Below, piece after piece: positions 35,810 through 44,803 of a DNA stretch of 64,000 nt. Position 1 is the stretch's first letter, and every line of letters starts with the position of its first letter. The notes under the pieces are model-generated. The model saw nothing but the letters and a program-made list of their open reading frames with translations. It was not told the DNA's origin and did not search any database. Origin of the DNA: Casp-alpha2 sp036337015 (lineage in GTDB: Bacteria > Pseudomonadota > Alphaproteobacteria > Rhodospirillales > Casp-alpha2). The position numbers and the translations under genes were made by a program. Location: positions 195,992 to 259,991 of the forward strand of contig JAYZEZ010000005.1 in NCBI GenBank assembly GCA_036337015.1, given 5' to 3'.

Positions 35810-35884
35810 GCCGCCGTAGCTCAGGGGTAGAGCGCGCCCTTGGTAAGGGCGAGGCCAGTGGTTCAATTCCACTCGGCGGCACCA
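35810..35884 (+). tRNA. tRNA-Thr (anticodon GGT)
   Basis: A 75-nt cloverleaf begins GCCGCCGTAGCTCAGGGG. The anticodon stem is CGCCC/GGGCG around TTGGTAA, giving anticodon GGT. The T arm is CAGTGGTTCAATTCCACT, and the acceptor closes with GGCGGC plus encoded ACCA. No second copy of its 3' end was noticed nearby. Confidence 0.97.
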
Positions 35885-36043
35885 TAATAACTAGCAATTA
35901 CCTATATTATCTTCTTCATTAAATTAATAATTTTTTTAATCATTTTAAGTTTCAATTACATTCTTTTTAAAAACACGACCTTGGTGCACATAGTTCAAAT
36001 ATGATACATAATCGCTTAAAGAAAGTTTTAAGGAGCAAAGACA

Positions 36044-36460
36044 TTGAAATATTTACATACCATGCTCAGGATTAGCGATATTGATGCGTCACTTGATTTC
36101 TTCAAAGTACTTGGACTTAATGAAACTCGACGAAAAGATAACGAGGCTGGTCGCTTCACATTGATTTTCTTATCTGCTGACGAAACACCGGAGGCAGAAA
36201 TTGAGCTTACATATAATTGGGAGCCTGAGAATTATACGGGGGGACGTAATTTTGGTCATATCGCTTTTGGCGTAAATCACATATATCAAACTTGCAACCG
36301 GTTAATGGAAAATGGAATTATTATTAATCGTCCACCTCGAGATGGTCGCATGGCATTTGTCCGTTCTCCAGATGGAATTTCCATCGAACTTCTTCAGGCG
36401 GGTAATCCTTTAACACCAGAAGAACCTTGGATTTCTATGGAAAACGTAGGCAAATGGTAG
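36044..36460 (+). CDS. gloA: lactoylglutathione lyase (glyoxalase I), VOC family
   Basis: The 138-residue protein starts YLHTMLRISDIDASLDFF, the glyoxalase I opening with a metal-binding His, and includes AEIELTYNWEPENYTGGRNFGHIAFGV and FVRSPDGISIELLQ, supplying the remaining His and Glu ligands. It isomerises the methylglyoxal-glutathione adduct. The start is TTG, with AGGAG 8 nt upstream. Confidence 0.92.
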   Translation: MKYLHTMLRISDIDASLDFFKVLGLNETRRKDNEAGRFTLIFLSADETPEAEIELTYNWEPENYTGGRNFGHIAFGVNHIYQTCNRLMENGIIINRPPRDGRMAFVRSPDGISIELLQAGNPLTPEEPWISMENVGKW

Positions 36461-36483
36461 ATTTTTACTTCTAATCTCTAACT

Positions 36484-37308
36484 ATGAATAAAAGCCCGCA
36501 GAGACGAGAAAGCAATTTAATAAAAAAATCGCATTCGCTAATTGGACCCAGCGACCCACCAGCATTTGAAATATTCAACGAAAGCCGAAGCAGTAAATTA
36601 TTACTTGTATGCGACCACGCGAGTACGAACGTTCCAAAAAAACTCAAAAATCTAGGTATAGATAAAAGTCAATTTAAGCGCCATATAGCATATGACATTG
36701 GCGCTGCTGAAGTCACTCGTAAATTAGCATATAAATTGAATTCAACAGCAATAGTTTCGGGTTATTCTAGACTAGTAATTGATCTCAATAGACCACCTGG
36801 AGATTTTGAATCAATACCTGAGATTAGTGACAATATCAGCATACCTGAAAATCAAGGACTAACAGATAGCGACAAAAGCTTAAGAATTTCCAGTTTCTTT
36901 AAGCCCTATCATGATGCTATTAAAAAAACTCTAATCAAATTATCCGATAACGATAAACAGCCAGTATTATTTTCTATTCACAGTTTTTCTCCAAATTATG
37001 GAGATAAGCCTAGGCCTTGGGATATAGGAGTATTGTGGAATCGAGATCCACGAATTGCCTTGCCACTAATAGAAAAACTTAACCAATATGGCCTAAATGT
37101 TGGTGACAACTTACCCTATTCTGGACTGGATCTCGCGTATACAATTGATCTACATGGTACAGCCGCTGGAATCGCAAACTGCGTTGTTGAGATAAATCAG
37201 AGTCAAGTTCAGAATAAAGTAGGAATTATGCGATGGGTTAATGTTCTTTCAAAGGTTTTAGAAGAAATTTTAAAAATGGATTCTTTATATCAACATAGGC
37301 AGTACTAA
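36484..37308 (+). CDS. N-formylglutamate amidohydrolase family protein
   Basis: The 274-residue protein has LLLVCDHASTNVPKKLKNLG, then HIAYDIGAAEVTRKLA and SRLVIDLNRPPGDFESIPEISD, all hallmarks of the HutG-type N-formylglutamate amidohydrolase family. The known reaction releases glutamate from N-formylglutamate. No other hut genes are present. Close linkage (5-nt gap) with a YbdK-type ligase suggests a shared gamma-glutamyl or glutamate-derived pathway. Confidence 0.88.
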   Translation: MNKSPQRRESNLIKKSHSLIGPSDPPAFEIFNESRSSKLLLVCDHASTNVPKKLKNLGIDKSQFKRHIAYDIGAAEVTRKLAYKLNSTAIVSGYSRLVIDLNRPPGDFESIPEISDNISIPENQGLTDSDKSLRISSFFKPYHDAIKKTLIKLSDNDKQPVLFSIHSFSPNYGDKPRPWDIGVLWNRDPRIALPLIEKLNQYGLNVGDNLPYSGLDLAYTIDLHGTAAGIANCVVEINQSQVQNKVGIMRWVNVLSKVLEEILKMDSLYQHRQY

Positions 37309-37313
37309 AAGTA

Positions 37314-38447
37314 ATGTTTTCTGAACCATCTTTTACTATTGGAATTGAAGAAGAATATCTGTTAGTCGATAAAAAGACGCGAGACGTTGCTAACAATCCC
37401 CCTGAAGACCTTTTTAAGGACTGTCAATCACAAATCCAAGGAATAGTATCCCATGAATTCCTGAAGGCACAAATTGAAGTCAATACTGAATGTTGTAAAA
37501 ATATTGCTGAAGCTCGTAAAAATTTAAAACAGATGCGTACCATCGTCGCCGAGGTCGCTGATAGGTATGGCCTGGCCCCAATCGCTTCTTCAACCCATCC
37601 CTTTTCTCGTTGGCAAGAACAGATTCGCACAAAGAAAAAACGTTACGATATTCTAGCACATGACCTCCAAGCTGTTGTACGACGTTTAATGACTTGTGGT
37701 ATGCATGTACATATAGGCATAGATGACGATGAATTGCGTCTCGATTTAATGAATCAAGTCAGCTACTTCCTACCACACTTTTTAGCCTTTTCAACTTCTT
37801 CTCCTTTCTGGCAGGGTGAAAATACTGGCTTAAAGTCCTATCGCTTGAGCGTCTTTAATGAATTGCCAAGAACTGGACTACCAAATACTTTTGAATCGTG
37901 GCCAGAATTTCAACGTCATGTTAATGCTCTTATCCAAGCAGATTTAATTGAAGATGCTTCAAAATTGTGGTGGGATATTCGACCGAGCCACCGTTTTCCT
38001 ACTCTAGAAATGCGTATAGCTGATGTTTGTACAAGTTTAAACGATGGAATTGCAGTAGCAGCTTTATATTTGTGCGTGCTGCGAATGCTCTATCGATTAA
38101 AGAAAGATAATCAACGTTGGCGCAAATATGCACCTATGCTAATAGAAGAAAACCGTTGGCGTGCTCAGCGTTATGGCTTGGACGAAGGATTGGTGGATTT
38201 TGGAAAAGGAGCGATAGTAACTTGCTCTGAACTTTTAGAAGAAATTATTGAATTGATAAAAGAAGACTACGAAGCCCTTGGCTGCAAAAAAGATATTGAA
38301 CATCTGCGTGCTATTTTAGCAAGAGGAACAAGTAGCCACCGCCAATTAGAAACCTATAATGCCAGCATCAAAAGAGGGAGAAGCAAAGACGAAGCACTAG
38401 TCGATGTTGTCGATATGTTGATCTTTGAAACACGCAATACCGATTAA
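37314..38447 (+). CDS. YbdK-type carboxylate-amine ligase (glutamate-cysteine ligase family 2)
   Basis: The 377-residue protein has the GCS2 opening FTIGIEEEYLLVDKKTRD, then HEFLKAQIEVNTECCKNIAEAR, CGMHVHIGIDDDELRLDLMN and the ATP-grasp-like SHRFPTLEMRIADVCTS. Family members join glutamate to an amine such as cysteine using ATP. The physiological product here is not known. It is coupled to the upstream amidohydrolase. Confidence 0.9.
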   Translation: MFSEPSFTIGIEEEYLLVDKKTRDVANNPPEDLFKDCQSQIQGIVSHEFLKAQIEVNTECCKNIAEARKNLKQMRTIVAEVADRYGLAPIASSTHPFSRWQEQIRTKKKRYDILAHDLQAVVRRLMTCGMHVHIGIDDDELRLDLMNQVSYFLPHFLAFSTSSPFWQGENTGLKSYRLSVFNELPRTGLPNTFESWPEFQRHVNALIQADLIEDASKLWWDIRPSHRFPTLEMRIADVCTSLNDGIAVAALYLCVLRMLYRLKKDNQRWRKYAPMLIEENRWRAQRYGLDEGLVDFGKGAIVTCSELLEEIIELIKEDYEALGCKKDIEHLRAILARGTSSHRQLETYNASIKRGRSKDEALVDVVDMLIFETRNTD

Positions 38448-38485
38448 ATAATTCACAGCCATTCAGCCTTTAAAATTGTAATAGT

Positions 38486-39547
38486 TCAAGTAGCACTCTC
38501 TGCTTTCTCAATAGCTAGTTGCAGAGACGCTAGCAAGGCCCTACCAACTTCGCCCCCATCACCATCAACTTTCTCCCGAAGCACAGCCCTCATTGCGTCT
38601 ACATGTGACTTTACTACTTCAACAGCAATATTATCTTCACTGCAGCCTTCTACCGTAGTATCATAGAGCATCTTTCCGAATGTCGTAATCAGCGGATAAC
38701 CAAATGTTCCACCTTGCCCCCTAAGTTCTAATGCCAATAAATTCATTTCAGAAAAAATTTTAGCCCTTCCAATTCCTTCTTCATCTTCAAGAGCTTTTTT
38801 ACATAGTTCTGACAATTCCTTTACATATTCCATTGCCCACACAGAAAAATCATCAGCACCACGTTCCATCTGTTCTTCTGCTTCATTTAAAAGATCCTTA
38901 GGAATTTCTGCTGGTCCAACTAAACCACCCCCAACTTTTTCTTTCAGTGCGTTTGGAAGTCTAAAATACCAAACATCAGTTGCTGTTTTTGGTTTAACTA
39001 CCTTTTCTTGGGAATATACAATCGTCACGTCTTTATCATTTTTTACACGTCTTTCTTGAGTGACCTCAACTTTTTTCCGCCTTCGACGATCGGGACCAAA
39101 ATAATTAGTGGTAGTAACGAATTGGCGAGGGTTCTCAATAACTTTAGCTATATGATTATAGACTATAGCTGCGGAGAACGGTTTAGCCATAAAATCTGTA
39201 GTACCCAAGTCACGAGCCGAGTGAACATAGTCTTCGTCAGCAGCACCACTGAGCATTATAAAAGGTGTCATACGATTAGGAGATTCCTTTGACGAACGTA
39301 TCCAACGGAGCAACAATAAACCGTTTACAGGCGACATTACTAAATCGGAGAAAATCATATCCGGTGGAGCTATGTCGGATGAAGAAGAAGTTAGAGATTT
39401 TAAATATTCAACTGCTTCCTCTCCATGACTAGCTGTCGCAATACGGCCAAACTGAAAATGGAAAAGGAGATTCTCAAGTGTCTGACGAATATAATCATTA
39501 TCTTCAACAATCAATGCACCTAACCGGCTCAAATCATATGCACCCAC
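38486..39547 (-). CDS. response regulator with long uncharacterised C-terminal domain
   Basis: The 353-residue protein has a receiver domain at about 8-135: acidic pocket VEDND, phosphoacceptor Asp68 in MIFSDLVMSPVNG and the conserved Lys in TDFMAKPFS. The C-terminal 200 residues are not a DNA-binding or GGDEF domain that I recognise. They contain a charged linker (FGPDRRRRKKVEVTQERR) and helical stretches. No histidine kinase is adjacent. The start is GTG with AGGAG 6 nt upstream. Confidence 0.85.
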   Translation of the reverse strand: MGAYDLSRLGALIVEDNDYIRQTLENLLFHFQFGRIATASHGEEAVEYLKSLTSSSSDIAPPDMIFSDLVMSPVNGLLLLRWIRSSKESPNRMTPFIMLSGAADEDYVHSARDLGTTDFMAKPFSAAIVYNHIAKVIENPRQFVTTTNYFGPDRRRRKKVEVTQERRVKNDKDVTIVYSQEKVVKPKTATDVWYFRLPNALKEKVGGGLVGPAEIPKDLLNEAEEQMERGADDFSVWAMEYVKELSELCKKALEDEEGIGRAKIFSEMNLLALELRGQGGTFGYPLITTFGKMLYDTTVEGCSEDNIAVEVVKSHVDAMRAVLREKVDGDGGEVGRALLASLQLAIEKAESAT

Positions 39548-39775
39548 TTCACACTCCTAAAATAAATTTCCTTTAGTCTAATACTACCATTCTTTTAAAG
39601 AGCCCCATATTTAAAAGCAATTGTACATACAATTTTCATAAATTTTTTTCAAATTGTAATGGAAGCTCCGCTTGCAAGCTATTCATGCCATGGTTATGGT
39701 GCGCGCCAGAAATTCACGGTGAAAGTTTATATTTCCACTTATATGAATCGCAACCTAATTAGGAGAATGGTATAA

Positions 39776-40018
39776 ATGTCTGATGTTGGTAGCATTGCTG
39801 GAGAAAGACTGCGTTCCTTTATTATGCGCATCGAACGTCTGGAAGAAGAAAAACAGGCAATTTCCTCCGATATAAGGGACGTCTTTTCAGAAGCTAAGGG
39901 CTCAGGATTCGACGTCAAGGTAATGCGTCAACTGATACGGCTACGAAAAATGGATCAAGATGATCGCTCTGAGATGGAAGCTGTGCTTGAAGTTTATGAA
40001 AGAGCGCTGGAAAATTAG
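39776..40018 (+). CDS. gapR: GapR (DUF2312/UPF0335) nucleoid-associated protein
   Basis: The 80-residue protein matches GapR: RLRSFIMRIERLEEEKQAI, SDIRDVFSEAKGSGFDVKVM and LIRLRKMDQDDRSEMEAVLEVYE. In Caulobacter GapR binds AT-rich, overtwisted DNA ahead of forks and transcription and helps topoisomerases. AGGAG precedes ATG. It stands alone in a region of about 320 nt with few other features. Confidence 0.93.
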   Translation: MSDVGSIAGERLRSFIMRIERLEEEKQAISSDIRDVFSEAKGSGFDVKVMRQLIRLRKMDQDDRSEMEAVLEVYERALEN

Positions 40019-40110
40019 TTCCCATTCTTCCAAGGAGGAAAATTATTTACTATAATATCCATTAAACACAAACTGATATTTTTTTGCCTACTCAAATCCA
40101 ATAATTCAGA

Positions 40111-40560
40111 TTGAAAGCCCTTATTTTGCTTGTTATCCAAGATTTTCCACACGTAATGGCAGCCCTCAATGCAGCTTCAGTGATCGCTCTAAGTTTCGGT
40201 TATGTATATATCCGATCTGGTAGGAAGGCCCAACACCGCATGGCCATGATTATGGCTTTGATTCTATCTAGTATTTTTCTAATATTTTACGTGATTTATA
40301 AGGCCAATTCAGGATTTGCAAAATTCGGTGGAGAAGGTCTGATTCGGTATATCTACTTTACAATATTGATAATTCACATAGTTGGTGCCTTCTTGTTAGT
40401 AGGACTAGTGCCTCGAGTTGTATTTCTAGCAATTAGGAACAATTTTAAGGCGCATCGCAAGATAGCAAGAGTTACTTGGCCTATATGGATGTTTGTAGGA
40501 ATTTCTGGCGTAGTGGTCTACATAATGGCTGTACACCTTTTTCCATATGGCAACGCCTAA
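40111..40560 (+). CDS. DUF420 membrane protein
   Basis: The 149-residue protein has four membrane helices and several His residues, with DFPHVMAALNAASVIALSFG, QHRMAMIMALI and a late HRKIARVTWPIWMFVGISG. DUF420 proteins (CtaM-like) are linked to haem-copper oxidase assembly in other bacteria. Neither TTG 40111 nor a later ATG has a clear ribosome site. It overlaps the oxidase-like gene by 14 nt and belongs with it. Confidence 0.8.
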   Translation: MKALILLVIQDFPHVMAALNAASVIALSFGYVYIRSGRKAQHRMAMIMALILSSIFLIFYVIYKANSGFAKFGGEGLIRYIYFTILIIHIVGAFLLVGLVPRVVFLAIRNNFKAHRKIARVTWPIWMFVGISGVVVYIMAVHLFPYGNA

Positions 40561-41992
40561 AGCATCTCCAGTAAAAAGTTTCCAACCAGCCCATCAACAG
40601 CGCTGGGACTTGCTTCATAGTTTTGCCCAAGACCTGGATTCTCATTCTGCACATTTTGAACTCCGTTGGTGGGGACTGCTTGCTATGCTATCGCTTGGGA
40701 TTGCAGGTATATTTGCGCTTCTTTTAGCTTTAAGCAGGGTTCCTGGCGTCGAGGAAATCTTACCTTGGCCTATAAAATTCTTTGAGAAAGGATTAGTAAT
40801 ACATGTTATTCTTTCTTTTGTAGTTTGGTTTTTAACAATCTTGGGGGCCTTCACTACTATAGTATCATATAGGCTTTCAGACGGCTGGTTAAAGTGGGAA
40901 GCCCTTGGTCCATCAGCTATAAAAGGATCCTTTTTGGCAACTATTTTATTATTAGTGCCAGCTTGGTTGGATCGAGGAGAGCCAAGTCTTAATAACTATA
41001 TTCCAGTAATCATAGATGAAATTTACTACATAGGACTTATAATCCTAGCTCTTAGTATTTTATTAGTAGTAGTTAGAATGATATACAATTTGATAGGTTG
41101 CAAAGGACCATTTGAACCAATCACCTTATTAGTAATTTCCGCCGGCTTTATATATTTGTTAGCGCTAAGTTGCTTTTCAATAGCTTTTCTTATCATTGTC
41201 AACAATTTGTCAATCATCAAAATGACACCGACAATCAACGAAGATCTATTTTGGGGTGGTGGTCATATACTCCAATTCGTAAATGTAGGGCTTTTACTTT
41301 CTGCTTGGTATTTTTTAGTCGGATTATACCTAAAAAAAACTTGGGTCCGTACATACCTTGTGATCTTAGTTGTTGGTTTACTTGTTAGCTCATCGTTAAT
41401 AGGACCTTCATTGTACTTCATTTATGAACCCTTTTCATTGGCGCAAAACAAAAGTTTTACATATATGCAATTTTTACTCATCCCTTCCCCAATAATATTT
41501 GCAATTGCAGGTATTTTTTCCATTTTTCTCTGCCGTAATTCTAAAATTTTAGACTGGAAGAGTTTAACCCTTCATTGTTTTTTGCTTTCGATACTTGTTT
41601 TTTTATTAGGCAGTTTTTTAGGACTTTTTGTTGACGGAACGGACACCCGAACTCCAGCACATTACCATGGTGTTATTGGGGGAATTAACATAGCATTCAT
41701 GGGATTATTTTACTGTTTTTTCTTACCACTGATTGAGCGCGGTATTAATAAAGAAAAATTCGCTTTTGCGTCAATATGGATGTATGCGGTTGGGCAAACA
41801 TTCCATTCCCTTGGTCTTTTTTTAGCTGGCGGTTATGGAGCTCCCCGTAAAGTAGCGGGATCGATCCAAAGCATTGAGGACATAGGTGCGAATTTTGGTC
41901 TTTACCTAATGGGGATCGGAGCAATAATTGCAGTAATCGGTGGTATCATTTTTATTTTTTTAGTCACTCAAGCACTGTTGAAGAAAATATGA
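40547..41992 (+). CDS. haem-copper oxidase subunit I-like membrane protein, partly missing CuB ligands
   Basis: The 481-residue protein has about twelve membrane helices. It retains oxidase marks: His in KGLVIHVILSF (helix II-like), FWGGGHILQFVNVG (helix VI-like), PAHYHGVIGGINIAFMG (helix X-like pair of haem His) and a terminal LAGGYGAPRK stretch. There is no HH dipeptide anywhere, so the helix VII CuB histidines are absent. It may bind haem but not reduce oxygen as canonical enzymes do. DUF420 and ctaB flank it; no subunit II or III is present in the window. Confidence 0.78.
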   Translation: MATPKASPVKSFQPAHQQRWDLLHSFAQDLDSHSAHFELRWWGLLAMLSLGIAGIFALLLALSRVPGVEEILPWPIKFFEKGLVIHVILSFVVWFLTILGAFTTIVSYRLSDGWLKWEALGPSAIKGSFLATILLLVPAWLDRGEPSLNNYIPVIIDEIYYIGLIILALSILLVVVRMIYNLIGCKGPFEPITLLVISAGFIYLLALSCFSIAFLIIVNNLSIIKMTPTINEDLFWGGGHILQFVNVGLLLSAWYFLVGLYLKKTWVRTYLVILVVGLLVSSSLIGPSLYFIYEPFSLAQNKSFTYMQFLLIPSPIIFAIAGIFSIFLCRNSKILDWKSLTLHCFLLSILVFLLGSFLGLFVDGTDTRTPAHYHGVIGGINIAFMGLFYCFFLPLIERGINKEKFAFASIWMYAVGQTFHSLGLFLAGGYGAPRKVAGSIQSIEDIGANFGLYLMGIGAIIAVIGGIIFIFLVTQALLKKI

Positions 41993-42044
41993 AGCCTAGT
42001 TATAAAGAGTGTTATTCTATCAATGTTCATAAAAGGTTAATCGC

Positions 42045-43004
42045 GTGAGCAAACAAGCAACCGCAGCAAATAGACTTAACAAGAAAACATCTTCTAAAAA
42101 GGAGCTGGTTGAGCCGCGCTTTCGTATCACTGATTATGCCTTATTATTAAAGCCTCGAGTTATGTCACTAGTGGTTTTTACTGCCGCAGCTGGAATGTTA
42201 CTTGCTCCAGGCGGCATTGCTAGTATTGGATTATTGAAAGCAGGTATAGCTATTTTTTGTATAGCTATCGGTGCTGGAGCATCCGGCGCCATTAATATGT
42301 GGTACGATCGTGATATTGACCTCAACATGTTACGCACCAAAAATAGACCTTTACCAGCTGGACGCTTGCAGCCTATTGAAGCTCTAGTATTTGGGATTTT
42401 CCTAGCTTGTGGCTCAACCTTTTCTCTGGCTTGGTGGGTTAATTGGAATTCAGCTGCATTGTTAGCTTTTACAATTATCTTTTATGTCTTCATTTATACC
42501 GTTTGGCTTAAACGACGCACGCCTCATAATATCGTAATTGGTGGTGCATCAGGCGCTTTACCACCAGTTATAGGTTGGAGTGCTGTAGCAGGAAACGTTA
42601 ATCTAGAAGCCATTATTTTGTTTGCTATTATTTTCTTATGGACACCCCCGCACACTTGGGCTCTTGCTTTGTACAGACGTAGTGATTACGAAGCAGCAGG
42701 TGTACCCATGATGCCAGTAGTTGCTGGTGAACTAAAAACTAAACTTCATATACTTTTCTATACAGCGGTTCTTATCCCTGTAACTTTATTGCCAATTGCA
42801 ATCGGCATGTCCGGAATTATTTACGGAATTTTCGCAATAACTTTGGGAACTAAGCTCGCTCGTCATTCTTGGCTTGTATTTAAGGATAATTCTCCTGATG
42901 GCGGGAATACCGCACGCCCAATGTTTTTTTTCACACTTTTGTATCTTTTTTTGATTTTCGTTGGCCTACTAGCTGACCGAGTTATATTCGTACCAATTTT
43001 CTAG
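42045..43004 (+). CDS. ctaB: protohaem IX farnesyltransferase (haem o synthase)
   Basis: The 319-residue UbiA-family prenyltransferase has the motif NMWYDRDIDLNMLRTKNRPL, a second Asp-rich motif around YRRSDYEAAGVPMMP, and about nine membrane helices. It adds farnesyl to haem b to give haem o, needed by haem-copper oxidases. The start is GTG. Alphaproteobacterial ctaB usually lies with ctaCDE; here it sits only with the DUF420 and oxidase-like genes. Confidence 0.94.
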   Translation: MSKQATAANRLNKKTSSKKELVEPRFRITDYALLLKPRVMSLVVFTAAAGMLLAPGGIASIGLLKAGIAIFCIAIGAGASGAINMWYDRDIDLNMLRTKNRPLPAGRLQPIEALVFGIFLACGSTFSLAWWVNWNSAALLAFTIIFYVFIYTVWLKRRTPHNIVIGGASGALPPVIGWSAVAGNVNLEAIILFAIIFLWTPPHTWALALYRRSDYEAAGVPMMPVVAGELKTKLHILFYTAVLIPVTLLPIAIGMSGIIYGIFAITLGTKLARHSWLVFKDNSPDGGNTARPMFFFTLLYLFLIFVGLLADRVIFVPIF

Positions 43005-43241
43005 ATTTTTTACTCAGACAATATTAGTGCGAAAGGTATATTGATTTTACTATTTTAATATCAATTAATTATCATTAATTCTTTCTGAATATAAGTATTA
43101 ATTGTTAATATTTTAAATGTCATAAGAATTTTAAGAACTGTAGGTGAAATTTAAAAAATTTAAGAAAAATACAATGCCTAACTTAAAAAAAGATGCGAGA
43201 TTGGCAAAATAAAACACAAAGGAATATTTATAATTTCACTT

Positions 43242-44744
43242 ATGACCCAATCGGCCTATCATCAATTAGAACTTCGCTTCAAACGCTTATCTGTATTAAG
43301 CGGAGCGGAAGCAATGCTTCACTGGGACATGTCAACTATGATGCCAAGCGGAGGTGTGGAAGCTAGAGCGGAACAGTTAGCCGAATTAAAAGCTATACAA
43401 CACGGATTACTAGTTTCTAAAGAAACAACTGAACTAATTACTAAAGCCGAAAGTGACAAAAACGAATTAAATGATTGGCAAGCATCAAATTTAAGAAATA
43501 TGAAAAGGCGATGGGTTAAAGCTACAGCACTAAGTGAGGACCTAGTAATTGCTTTATCCAAGGCCTGTTCAACATGCGAAACAACATGGCGAACAGCACG
43601 CTCTAATTCTAACTTTGCAGAGGTATGCCCAGCACTCGAAGAAGTGCTTAATTTAACTCGTCAAACAGCACAGGCAAAAGGAGAAAAACTAGGATTATCT
43701 GCATACGATGCTCTATTGGATGACTATGAACCGGGTGCCCGTACATCCGATATCGATCCTATATTCGAAGAATTAGAGGCTTTCCTTCCTGATTTTTTAG
43801 GATTAGCTCTTGAAGAACAATCATCACGACAAAAACCAATCCTGCCAACAGGTTTTTTTAAAGAAGAAAAACAAAAAGCACTCGGCCAAAAATTGATGAG
43901 AGCCTTCGGCTTTGACTTTAATCATGGAAGATTAGACACAAGCCTACACCCCTTCTGTGGTGGCACTCCAGACGACGTACGCATTACCACACGTTACGAC
44001 GAAAGAGATTTTACTTCTAGCTTAATGGGGGTTCTACACGAAACTGGGCATGCACTCTATGAAAGAGGTTTGCCGAAAAAATGGCGAGGACAGCCTGTAG
44101 GGGAAGCTCTTGGCATGTCAATACACGAGAGCCAGTCACTTCTAATTGAAATGCAAATTTGCCGATCTAGGGAATTCTTAAAGTTTTCTGCACCTATAAT
44201 GAAAGCTGCATTTAATGGCTCTGGACCTGAATGGAGATTTGAAAACCTTAGCCGTTTATTTACTCAAATTAAACCCGGGTTTATTAGGGTTGATGCAGAT
44301 GAGGTTACATATCCAGCACACATAATTGTAAGGTATAATTTGGAACGAGCTCTTATTGAAGGAGATATGGAAATCGTTGATCTTCCTAGTTCGTGGAATT
44401 CAGGGATAAAAAAATTTTTAGGAATAAAACCAACTAATGATCGCGATGGTTGTCTGCAAGACGTACATTGGTTTGATGGTGCATGGGGTTATTTCCCTAC
44501 TTATACACTCGGTGCTATGATTGCAGCACAATTATATGAAACTGCTAAAGTTTCAAAACCAGAAATTAAAGCAGGAATTTCTGAAGGCAATTTTAAACCC
44601 TTGTTTAGTTGGCTTATATATAATGTACATAGCCAAGGATCATTGACTAATGCCAAAGACCTTCTAAAAAAAGTTACAAAAAAATCCCTTAGTACAAAAA
44701 TTTTTAAATCTCATCTGCAATCACGTTATCTGGAAAAAAATTAG
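43242..44744 (+). CDS. M32-family metallocarboxypeptidase (Taq type)
   Basis: The 500-residue protein has the zinc motif HETGH at 266-270 with the following LYERGLP and GMSIHESQSL (the distal Glu region), and DEVTYPAHIIVRYNLE. M32 enzymes remove C-terminal residues from peptides in the cytoplasm. It is preceded by a 237-nt AT-rich gap and followed by thrC after about 60 nt. Confidence 0.93.
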   Translation: MTQSAYHQLELRFKRLSVLSGAEAMLHWDMSTMMPSGGVEARAEQLAELKAIQHGLLVSKETTELITKAESDKNELNDWQASNLRNMKRRWVKATALSEDLVIALSKACSTCETTWRTARSNSNFAEVCPALEEVLNLTRQTAQAKGEKLGLSAYDALLDDYEPGARTSDIDPIFEELEAFLPDFLGLALEEQSSRQKPILPTGFFKEEKQKALGQKLMRAFGFDFNHGRLDTSLHPFCGGTPDDVRITTRYDERDFTSSLMGVLHETGHALYERGLPKKWRGQPVGEALGMSIHESQSLLIEMQICRSREFLKFSAPIMKAAFNGSGPEWRFENLSRLFTQIKPGFIRVDADEVTYPAHIIVRYNLERALIEGDMEIVDLPSSWNSGIKKFLGIKPTNDRDGCLQDVHWFDGAWGYFPTYTLGAMIAAQLYETAKVSKPEIKAGISEGNFKPLFSWLIYNVHSQGSLTNAKDLLKKVTKKSLSTKIFKSHLQSRYLEKN

Positions 44745-44803
44745 ATATTGTTGCCCGAGCCTATTGGCAGGGATATTGTGGGCCGGATTTGGAGGAATGA
44801 TAG

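Noticed and set aside
35810..35884. tRNA-Thr as a second integration site
   Set aside because: I found no duplicated 3' end near it, and flanking genes are ordinary.
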